A DNA stretch of 48,123 nt, taken from the NCBI RefSeq assembly GCF_000003815.2, contig NC_049982.1, positions 22,404,516-22,452,638 of the forward strand. Direction: 5' to 3'. The notes beneath the pieces were generated by a model. The model ran no database searches and was not told where the DNA came from. It worked only from the letters and a program-made list of their open reading frames with translations. The stretch is from Branchiostoma floridae (taxonomy: Eukaryota > Chordata > Leptocardii > Amphioxiformes > Branchiostomatidae). Below, in pieces: positions 9,900 to 20,900 of this stretch. Positions within the stretch are counted from its first letter, which is position 1. Every line of letters starts with the position of its first letter. The translations under genes were made by a program, and so were the position numbers.

Positions 9900-11390
9900 T
9901 AACAATGGAGAAATGATTTATCAAATTTAAGCTTCCATAATTTTTGTGCCTAGTTTATATTTGTTTACTGTTCACACATCCATCCATCCTGATACAATAA
10001 TTCAATTACAAAATCACATTGAACCATCACCATTTTATTTAATGTCCCAAAAGCAAACGTTACAACAAAATCATAAACTCCTTTGATATCGCCAGTCTCT
10101 ATGACAGATTTAAAAGGTTGCCATTTTTTCTGTTGTTACTCTCAGATCATTCAAAAGAAGCCATACATTAGTTTGACTTATCATCCTAGAATCTTGACAT
10201 CAGTCGTTCGTCTACAATGACAACAAGATCAACATTTTTTCCTGTCCAATTCAAACTTTGTTTCAGCACAAAGGAAATATGATTCCATGAGTTTTTAGCC
10301 CATAGCCCATTACCCACAACACTGTAAGTGCTTGTTGTGGACGACATCCTTCATTTCTATTGTCTATTTGTAACAGATGCTCTTACTTAAAGTTATGTTC
10401 AGAATTACTATTCCGTTCCACTATTTCTTTTCTAAACTTTTGGGAATTGCTCAACCCGAGCGTTTCCTACGTTTCTCTTAGTAATGTGGTAACGTTACGT
10501 ATTCTATCACCATAAGTGATCCTTTATCTATAAAGTTGAGTAAATAAAACTACAGTGGCTCCTGGAGCGATCGCATGTGATTTTGAAATATTGCGTCAAC
10601 ATCCTGCATTTAATTTTTGTAATGATGCTCTCTTACAATGACTGATCATGATCAGTTCATGAACAATAAAATGCATAAAATTTTATGGCTACAATGCGGT
10701 ACATTAGGAAATAATTTTGTTAGACAAGGAGCAGACAAAACAGGTTTGTAAGACAAGTGGGAATGCTTTGATAAGATTTGTGCAACAACCAAAAAACAGT
10801 ATGTATAAACCAACAGTATGATAGCTTTGTACTCCTTTACCGGAGAAATAACACAAACTCGGAGTGTATTGATACTGTGAGTAAATGGGGACAGCTATAA
10901 GTTGATAGCATGCTCCATACACTAAGAATGTTCCGAGAAAAGAGTGAGAGATTCACCGCTAAGCTGAATCCACTACAAAATATTTCCTTTTTTGTTACAT
11001 TTCTGCTTCATTTTGACTGATACGTGGCTTTCCAGCATGTCGCATGTTTCAAAACATCAAAACATCCTGTTACAGCTAAGAACTACAATTGTCAGGGGGC
11101 AATGAAATATAACATACTGTATTTATGGTTGAAGGTAAGATCTCGCCGACTTTCAATCTTTCATGGTATATGGATCGTCAGCCTCCATAGCACGGATGAC
11201 TCCATCTTCCATAAGGATCTGGTGATGGAATAACAATATAATTAGGTAATGAATAATACCCAACTGGGGTAGGGTGCCAACTCTGGGATTGGGACATATA
11301 TCTACCTCAGTCGATGGGATTAGTGTTGCCTTGTGTGGGATATAGCATCCAGACCAGAGATATCCCAATTTCTGTTCCATCGGTATTTTT
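9900..11390. other. Gene-free spacer between the convergent genes
   Basis: AT-rich DNA between the 3' ends of the plus-strand fusion gene and the minus-strand MACPF gene. No exon-like open frame with splice sites was recognised on either strand. It ends beside a small palindrome (CGGTA, T-tract, TACCG at 11381-11397) exactly where homology to the duplicated module begins. Confidence 0.6.
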
Positions 11391-11391
11391 T

Positions 11392-11522
11392 TTACCGTGA
11401 AAAGGCCGTATATAGATAGTCGTTAACCCAGAAATATCTAAAGGAGGAATTCCTACTACGTACTTTTGATATGTGATGTAATGGTGCCAACTCGAATGTG
11501 ATGTTATCTATGTCTCCAGTGC
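11392..11522 (-). pseudogene. Truncated third discoidin exon
   Basis: Starts with the same acceptor context (TTTGAAG) and matches the first 40 or so residues of modules 1 and 2 (DIDNITFELAPLHHISK through VNDYLYTAFS). It then stops abruptly with CGG TAA at 11397-11392, where homology to the other copies ends. The preceding hevein exon already ends the frame, so this exon is probably untranslated. It marks the edge of the tandem duplication. Confidence 0.75.
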
Positions 11523-11624
11523 CTTCAAAGTAGAAGTCAAACCCGACATTGTATCATATAGTTGATTAGACACTAGTTTTTATGTATCACACCATCTAGT
11601 TTCCTTAGTCCTTGAGATTGTATA

Positions 11625-11685
11625 TGCAATTAGCCTTCGGGCATGATTTTGCAAATCAAGAAATAAACAAACAGTATGTCACATA
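11625..11685 (+). mobile_element. LINE 3'-tail fragment inside the duplicated unit
   Basis: TGCAATTAGCCTTCGGGCA followed by TTTGCAAATCAAGAAATAAA closely resembles the tail of the LINE copies at 25073-25112 and 27160-27210. Matching fragments lie in the other two units near 13650-13700 and 15675-15722, so the insertion predates the tandem duplication. Confidence 0.6.
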
Positions 11686-11831
11686 TCAGGCTGCACGTTT
11701 TATTAGACGGGAATGATGCTACATGCGATGTGCCGAAAACAATGTTTTTCATGTTGCGGCATCTTTAAAGTATCAACGTTTGCTGAAGGTACCGATTTAA
11801 GACAAAATTTTGACACGGAAATAAACTTACG

Positions 11832-11995
11832 TTATCCATAGTTCACACAGCCATGACAGGTGCAGTGAGCCGCAGTGCTCCCACACCACCCGCCATTGGA
11901 ACAACAGGGAGTAGGTCCTCCCGGGTTACACTGGGCGGGGTTGCCTCCTTCTGTTGGGTGGCTTGGTCCACAACGATGGTCATCTCTCCACTTAG
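11832..11995 (-). CDS. Hevein-type chitin-binding module 3 with in-frame stop (C-terminus)
   Basis: Third hevein copy: RCGPSHPTEGGNPAQCNP, TPCCSNGGWCGSTAAHCTC, then CHGCVNYG and TAA at 11834-11832. In modules 1 and 2 the aligned codon is TAT or TAC. The donor GTAAGT still follows one base after the stop. The stop therefore ends the protein right after the last Cys. AATAAA on the minus strand at 11703-11698, about 130 bases on, could end the transcript. Confidence 0.75.
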
Positions 11996-14900
11996 CTACA
12001 AGAAAAACAAGCAATCAGTTTACACGTATCTATTGCTAATAATCATTGATTTATACAATCGTATGTGTTATTTGAACAACAGGTCACGTATTAAGATATT
12101 TTTAGCTAGCTAGGGCAGATGACTTAAACTTGTACAAAGGCAAACAGTGCACTTACATCCGCACGTTTTTTTACCTTTGTCCGTCCACGGCACTTTGTTT
12201 ACATATATAAACAATTAGTTTATATCAACTCGTGCCCCAATAGTGCATCTTCAGTGACATCAATAGCACATTTCGAAGAAATTTGAATTCGCAGATGTCA
12301 TACATGGAAGTACTACTTATTTAAAAGGAAACTGCATCGTTTTTGTCGCATAGTGGTTGAAGAAGTTGAAGTAAATTGTGTAATTTTAGTAACATAGATT
12401 ATTTTGTCTGTGAAACGGAGGGTTTGTATTGGCTACCGCTTGCATGTCAGAACGATGTTTGTCAGCAAGATAACTAGAGAAAGCATGGATGGTTTGTTTT
12501 GTTCTTTGGTATGTGGATGTAGCTCTTTATAAAGCAAAATAATGGCAGGAATTATAACTTGGTAGGGCAGGGTGTTATGGTTTTGTAGCAGAACTTCCGG
12601 TTTTGATATTTTGTGTTCTGGACTTGCTCTGGTCGTGATTTTTCAGTGGTTGGTAGCTCTTAGAACTAGAAAGGATAAGAATGTAAGTAGGTTTTGGCCT
12701 CCTAGCAGATTCCCTTGGGCGATAAAGGCCAATTTTGTGTCAGAATTTGACAATAATAAGTCAAGAAGGTGTTGAGGGATCATAATGACCATTGGTATGC
12801 AGATAGTGTATCTAGCAATTTACATAATTGTAGACTGGTTTTGCAAATCAGGAGCTAATTTGCATAATGCAATAAGTAAGTGTAGAAATGTGCTACACGA
12901 CGTGCAGTGCGATCAATGCTAGTGGAAAGGCCGGGCCTTACCTGGACTAGGATTCCGTGGAGATAAGACTCCTAAGAGGTTCAGTTCTCTGAGCCTTGGC
13001 TGAAAGCCTTCGGAGGTCTCAGTGATCAACAACCTCCAGTACCGCGCTGTTGCCTTGAATCCACCAAACTCCTGACGCCGGTCCGTCCCAACCTCCACGT
13101 CAGTAACTGACACAACATCCTCCCAGTGGAATGGACTCCAAAGCGTCGACTTTTGCAACTTGAAGGCTTTAATGTCATGGACGGTGTTTCCATAGTTGTT
13201 GAGTGCGATGCGGGTCAGGGTGTGGGGCTCTTTGAGGTCAAGGACGATGTGTCGAGCGGAGTGCCGATCGGTGCCGACGGGGTTCCAGTATGTCCCCGCG
13301 ACTCCATCCAAAGCTTTTGCTGCATCATGTGTCACTCCGTTGCTGACCCACGGTGTACCGCTCGAGTCCACAACCCATGACGAATCCCGTGCCAGCCATT
13401 CTGGTGAAAAGGCCGTACATAGATAGTCGTTAACCCAGGAATATCTAAAGAAGGAATTCCTAGTATGTACTTTTGATATGTGATGTAATGGTGCCAACTC
13501 GAATGTGATGTTATCTATGTCTCCAGTGCCTTCAAAGAAGAAGTCAAACCCGACAATAGTATTCATTGTATCATATACATGTGTAGTTGATTAGACACTA
13601 GTTTTTATGTATCACACTATCTAGTTCCCTTAGTCCTTGAGACTTTTAATGCAATTAGCCTTCGGGCATGATTTTGCAAATCAAGAAATAAACAGTATGT
13701 CACATATCCAGCTGCGCATTTTATTAGACGAGAATGATGCTAGATGCGATGTGCCGAAAACGATGTTTTTCATGTTGCGGATATTTTAAGTATCAATGTT
13801 TGCTGAAGGTAACGATTTAACTTTTTTAAGACAAAATTTTGACACGGAAATAAACTTACCGTATCGATAGTCCTTACAGCCATCACAGGTGCAGTGAGCC
13901 TCAGTGCTCCCACACCACCCGCCATTGGAACAACAGGGAGTAGGTCCTTTCGGGTTACACTGGGCAGGGTTGCCTCCTTCTGTTGGGATGCTTGGTCCAC
14001 AACGAAAGTCATCTCTCCACTTAGCTACAAGAAAAACAAGCAATCAGTTTACACGTATCTATTGCTAATAATCATTGATTTATACAATCGTATGTGTTAT
14101 TTGAACTACAGGTCACGTATTAAGATATTTTTAGCTAGCTAGGGCAGATGACTTAAACTTGTACAAAGGCAAACAGTGCACCTACTGCACGTTTTTTTAC
14201 CTCCTGTCTGTCCACGGCACTTTGTTTACATATATAAACAATTAGTTTATACCAACTCGTGCCCCAATAGTGCATCTTCAGTGACATCAATAGCACATTT
14301 CGAAGAAATTTGAATTCGCAGATGTCATACATGGAAGTACTACTTATTTAAAAGGAAACTGCATCGTTTTTGTCGCATAGTGGTTGAAGAAGTTGAAGTA
14401 AATTGTGTAATTTTAGTAACATAGATTATTTTGTCTGTGAAACGGAGGGTTTGTATTGGCTACCGCTTGCATGTCAGAACGATGTTTGTCAGCAAGATAA
14501 CTAGAGAAAGCATGGATGGTTTGTTTTGTTCTTTGGTATGTGGATGTAGCTCTTTATAAAGCAAAATAATGGCAGGAATTATAACTTGGTAGGGCAGGGT
14601 GTTATGGTTTTGTAGCGGAACTTCCAGTTTTGATATTTTGTGTTCTGGACTTGCTCTGATCGTGATTTTTCAGTAGCTCTTAGAACTAGAAAGGATAAGA
14701 ATGTGTGTAGGTTTTGGCCTCCTAGCAGATTCCCTTGGGCGATAAAGGCCAATTTCGTGTCAGAATTTGACAATAATAAGTCAAGAAGGGGTTGAGGGAT
14801 CGTAATGACTATTGGTATGCAGATAGTGTATCTAGCAATTTACATAATTGTAGGCTGGTTTTGCAAATCAGGAGCTAATTTGCATAATGCAATAAGTAAG

Positions 14901-17900
14901 TGTAGAAATGTGCTACACGACGTGCAGTGCGATCAAGGCTAGTGGAAAGGCCGGGCCTTACCTGGACTAGGATTCCATGGAGATGAGATTCCATAGAGGT
15001 TCAGTTCTCTGAGCCTTGGCTGCCAGCCTTCGGAGGTCCGAGTGATCAACAACCTCCAGTACCGCGCTGTTGCCCTGAATCCACCAAACTCCTGACGCCG
15101 GTCCGTCCCAACCTTCACGTCAGTAACTGACACGACGTCCTCCCAGTGGAATGGACTCCAAAGCGTCGACTTTTGCAACTTGAAGGCTTTAATGTCATGG
15201 ACGGTGTTTCCAAAGTTGTTGAGTGCGATGCGGGTCAGGGTGTGGGGCTCTTTGAGGTCAAGGACGATGTGTCGAGCGGAGTGCCGATCGGTGCCGACGG
15301 GGTTCCAGTATGTCCCCGCGACTCCATCCAAAGCTTTTGCTGCATCATGTGTCACTCCGTTGCTGACCCACGGTGTACCACTCGAGTCCACAACCCATGA
15401 CGAATCCCGTGCCAGCCATTCTGGTGAAAAGGCCGTATATAGATAGTCGTTAACCCAGGAATATCTAAAGAAGGAATTCCTAGTACGTACTTTTGATATG
15501 TGATGTAATGGTGCCAACTCGAATGTGATGTTATCTATGTCTCCACTGCCTTCAAAGAAGAAGTCAAACCCGACAATAGTATTCATTGTATCATATACAT
15601 GTGTAGTTGATTAGACACTAGTTTTTATGTATCACACTATCTAGTTCCCTTAGTCCTTGAGACTGTACATTTGTATATGCAATTAGCCTTCGGGCATGAT
15701 TTTGCAAATGAATAAATAAACAGTATGTCACATATCCAGCTGCGCGTTTTATTAGACGGGAATGATGCTAGATGCGATGTGCCGAAAACAATGTTTTTCA
15801 TGTTGCGGATATTTTAAGTACATGTATCAACGTTTGCTGAAGGTACCGATTTAAGATAAAATTTTGACACAGAAATAAACTTACGATATCGATAGTCCTC
15901 ACAGCCTTCACAGGTGCAGTGAGCCTCAGTGCTCCCACAATAGCCTTGACTGGAACAACAGGGATTAGGTCCTCCCGGGTCACACTGGCCAGGGTTGGCT
16001 CCTTTTGCTGGGAAGCTTGGTCCACAACGAGAGTCATCTCTCCACTTAGCTACAAGAAAAACAAGCAATCAGTTGACACGTATCTATTGCTATAACAATC
16101 ATTCATTATACCATTGTGTGTGGTATTTGAACAACAGGCCATGAAGGAAATGTCTACCAGAGTAGATGAAGTTAAGGAGTTCTAAACTCCTGAATAGAGT
16201 GCTATTTTCCGATAGATATCAGTTTTACTTTTAGGAAGTATAAAAATGCATACAGTGTCATTATACGATAAAATACCGGCCAGTCCTGCGTGCATCAAAA
16301 GGCATTCAGTCTCCTCAAGTACTCTTTGATTAAATCAGCCTATAGCTGAATACAATGTGTTTAACAAGTCCTGACAAAAGCTTGGTTACAAATCAATTTG
16401 AAAGGTGATAAAAAAGCGACTTGTTATGTGCTCTTTGATATCTTGTGAGCGAAATTGGCTGTCTTGGTGTGCTTATGGCCCCTCATTTATGTCGAAAATA
16501 TTCATGATGAAGGAAGTACGTATAGAAAATGCATAGGTTGGGTCTGCATGGGTTTAGTGAGTGTCATCTACAACCACACGTCGCGTAATTAACCACAAGA
16601 GGACTTATGCAAAAAGTCGGCTGATTACGTTTACATTGATCTTTTTTGTATATATAATCTATTGAAAAATAACACCCTCTTCTTGAGTTCAGTACCCCCT
16701 TTAAACAATCACATGGTGCATTTAGCACTTACATCCACACGTCTTGCCATCAGAGGCTACTTTTTTATCGGCTGGGCACGCTGAGACGCACTGGTTACTT
16801 CCATCGTCTTTGACGACGACGAAATCCTTGCATATGCATGTCACACCATCGGCGGCTGCTATGGTATCGGGTGGGCATTCTGCGACGCACTGGATGAGTC
16901 CGCCACCCTTGGGGATGGAGAAATGCTTACACGAGCGGCATTCTGTGTCAAGTCTCGATCCGGGGGACCTTGGAATACATCCTGTATTTGTATCGAAACA
17001 GAACTATCAAACTGTTGTACTCTGTTTATTAAGCAAGAATCTACAAAGAAATGCCATTCAAATGTCATTAAACAAGACTTCTGGAAAAGCTCACCGTTAC
17101 ACTCGGGATGACAGTCCTCCACACAAATCCCATCCTCCAAGACAGTTCCCCCTGAACATTCCATCTCTCCCGTGGCTCCTCCCTCGATGACTCGGGCGTC
17201 CATGATCTCCAAGTCATTTTCCCCGGTGCCAAATGAGTAGAAACGAATGCCGAGTGGTGGACTCTTATCAATGTAGACCATGTAGACCAGTCCTTTTTCC
17301 TGTTGGCACAAATCGTTCAAATAATCTTTGAACAGTATCTCAATATACCAGTATTATACCCCAGAATCAACATATAACGTTACCTCATGTACATCTAGGA
17401 GTGTATTTAAACATCACTTACGGAAGTGTCAGAGCCGATGCCGTATTTGATGTAGGTTTGCATTTTTTCATTGTCTTCCTCCAGACAGATGAAGTAAGGC
17501 TGAAACAGCTTGGGGTCACCGAGACTTCGGGCTTTCTTCGCTCCCTCATATTTTACCAGTTGCATTCCCTGAGTAAGGCATGTTATACAATTTAGATATG
17601 TAATTCCTGTGTATGCTACCCATAGGTTTGTGAGATGATCTTGTCTGCGTAATTTCCTGTTTTTAAAAATCTTAAATCAGAAAAGACCCATGATCGCAAA
17701 AGCCAGACCTGGTTGTACCCAGTTGGTGCTGGAGGAAATGCTATGCTGTAGGAAATGCTAGTGTTACCTTGTAGAGCGCAACACCTTGGAAACTGATCTG
17801 GACATGGTACCAGGTTGTCTTATCCCTCGGAATGGCAGAAAATACGACAAAAATGTCGCCTGCGGATGCCGCAAAGAAGTACAGACACCTTCCTCCCTCC

Positions 17901-20900
17901 TCCGCGGGCTTGATTTGGTACGAGTTGGACCACTTCACAGTGCAGGGCGCTTCAACTATACTGGCCATAGCACCTCTGGTAGGAACAACAGAGTAACATT
18001 TGATATCAGTAAATCACACATTACACATTTTACGTAACAAAACCATTCATATGTATTTGCAGGTGATAAACGACACTGTCTCTGGAATAACCCATGAACG
18101 ATACCAAATTGACCATTTCAATGTTCCATTACTATTATAGTACTATCTCATATATTTCTTTACGACTGATAATAAGAAAAGGCAGACAAAAATGAAAGCT
18201 TAACAACCCTGCATTTTTTTTGTTATTTACACTGCAGTGTGACATATATATATGACTTGATCCTATTGAGAGGATTTTAACCAACTTAACCCTTTTGCTT
18301 GTGAGTGCTCTAACGGGCTGATATATTCAGCTCTGGCAACATCCTTGTTGGCATAGTTGCGAGGCAAATTCTTCAATTCCTGTAACAAGGACAGAACAAA
18401 CACAAATTATTTCGCCGATGAAGGTTAGACATCCAAAAGCACGCCAAAAAGCAGTCTTCCATTACAAGCAACTGGATATGATTTTGGTAACGGTCAGACG
18501 TTTCAGATAGCATCCACTATCGTTTCTCCAAGATCACTTCAATGTCACTAACGAAAGATACTAAATGCTATTTAAGATGTCTGACCATTTCCAAAATCAT
18601 ATATAGTTGCCTGAGTAACTGTGTCTTTGGCGCACAAATGATTTCATTCCACTTTTTTTAAGTACACGTTTGTGCATAAAGCAGATATATGGAACTACAG
18701 GGACGTTTTGCTATATCCTTTAAAGAGGTTAACTGAAGAAAGGCAGGACTTACTTTCATATTTCGGGGCAGGCGTAGACAGAGATGTACACAATTCGATG
18801 TACGTTATAAAGATATCGACTAATTTTGCACAACTGAATTTTTTTCCATAAAAGGACTTCCATATACATGTATGTTGCATAGTCATATGGTAGGTGGAAC
18901 ATATACAAATGTACATATGCCAAACATGCAAATAAAGGCATAATTTACATTATCAATCTGAAAATATTATCTCATATTTGTGATGTGTGCAAGGTAGTTA
19001 TTGGTAAACTCATCATCATGAATTATATAAGTGTGGATTTCCATAAAATTTACAAATTTAAAGCTGAGCTATATACATCATGGAGATGGGGTCTCTAGTT
19101 TCTAAAATAGATAAAAACTTGTACAGGCATAGACCTAATCAAAATATAGTGTGTACCTGCTTGGAAGCTTCCTGATCTTGAGGTGTGACAGAAAACGTTC
19201 CAGTTGATTCCACATATGTCATCACAAAGCCAAAGCAGGACACCTGAGCATGGAAATAAAAACACATTAATTTTATAAGAACGCTAGTAAAATAACAACA
19301 AAGAAATGTTGCATGAACGGAAAAGCAGTATTCCCGGATATAAATGGAAAGAGACAGAGAAGGGAAACGTACATGCCACATCATATACGGAAGAATCAGG
19401 GTTGTTGGTTTTGTTAGTGCAAAGATGAAAACATTTTGGAGTCAATATATTCTCAGATATTTGTCGTGCTACAGTATAGTCAGGATACTGAATAAATCGA
19501 TGGAGTATCTTAGCAACAGGTAACTCCGTATACGAGACGAAACGAATGCGAAACGCCACTGAAACGAATGCGAAACACCACTGAACCGAATCTGGAAAAA
19601 AATACAATGTCATGTTTTTCCGGATTTGTAAGGAAGCAATTCCTGAGTCAGAATATTTCTGGATATGTCAGATGTCTACAAAATTCCCGAAAATGGTCCG
19701 AATACGTAAAATGTCCAGTGATGTGTCAAGTTCCGGATTTGTCCTGAAATGGACCCCTTTCGCGCAGTGGCTTTCCCTCCACCATTTCATTACTATAAAA
19801 GAAGCTTGCTCAAAAGTTGCATGAGTTGCAAGATGAATCATGACATGTTTGTACTAGATATATGTGAAGAATTATGAAGCTGATATAAACAGCAAACTAT
19901 GGAGTTGTGTTTTTGTACTCACAAAGTATCCCGTATAACTTTAATCTTCAGCTGCGTTGGTAAGCTACTTTTACATTTTCGGTTTAAGTGACGTCAGTTT
20001 GTGACACATTCACTGCCTGGGCTGAGTGCGTATCTTACAAAACAATCATGGAAGAAGCATGCACCTTCTTGTTGTTGGTGTCGCCACTCCCACCATTAAC
20101 ATAGCTGTCGTACAGGTGTACGTCGGCCCCAGGGGCGTGACAATTCCATCTGGTAAAGAGAGAATAACATGTTGTTTGTAGGGAATCACAATGACTATTT
20201 GTTAATTGTCATTCCAATATGTTATTATGGCACATAGGTATCAGATAATTTTTTTGATACATGTATGGTTGATTAGTTTTAATTTTGCAAGTGACTGTTA
20301 CCTGTTTCGTGCAAAAACCAGGAAGGCCTCAGTGTTCTTTTGAAGGTCGTAGTTGATGCTTTCAGGAAGATCAAAGATGATCTGCAGTTAAATCAGATCA
20401 GAGTATGTTATGGATATAAACAGTATGTTATGGATGTCAAGACATTCTTGTTATGACCTTAGAAAATGACATGTTTGGCAATGATCGACATTTTGGTTGA
20501 AACCAGCACAGTTGCTGTGGTAAGGAGTAATAAGTATCAGTGAGCATTAAATCACGACCATGTAAGACCAATGTTTTCTGTCTTAATTGTAGAGCTCTTG
20601 TCCTACGTAAAATTGTCCTACCCTGTACGTGTCTCCATTGATGAGTTCCAGCCAGGTGGGGTAGGTAGTTCCAGCAGCACCCCCCCTCAGTTTCAATGCT
20701 TGTGTCGTACATCCAGGTTTGCCCCCTTTCAGGTGGAAATCCGTGGTGGGGACAGGGCCCTATGAAAGTATGACCGGGATGATTAAACAGACCACACCCA
20801 AAGTACAGTAACTGAAACTACAGACGCAGTGCAATAAGAATTTCCATTCATCTTTCTTCACTAATTGTAGGAATTCAAACTTACACGTGTATGAAAATGA

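Larger units (their letters stand above)
11398..16140. repeat. Tandem segmental duplication, unit about 2.02 kb, two full units plus a partial
   Basis: Exons and introns of the hevein + discoidin unit repeat at an offset of 2007-2029 bases. Examples: 12942 to 14962, 13529 to 15549, 11995 to 14024 to 16049. Intron sequence is near-identical between the two lower units and more diverged near 16050-16140, where homology fades. The left edge is sharp at 11398. The high intron identity means a recent duplication, at least for the last step. Confidence 0.92.

Noticed and set aside
13126-13426. Plus-strand open frames duplicated at 15146-15446
   Set aside because: They recur only because the discoidin exons on the minus strand are duplicated.
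16744-17190. 148-codon plus-strand open frame
   Set aside because: It overlaps the Cys-rich and FA-like exons on the other strand and encodes nothing recognisable.
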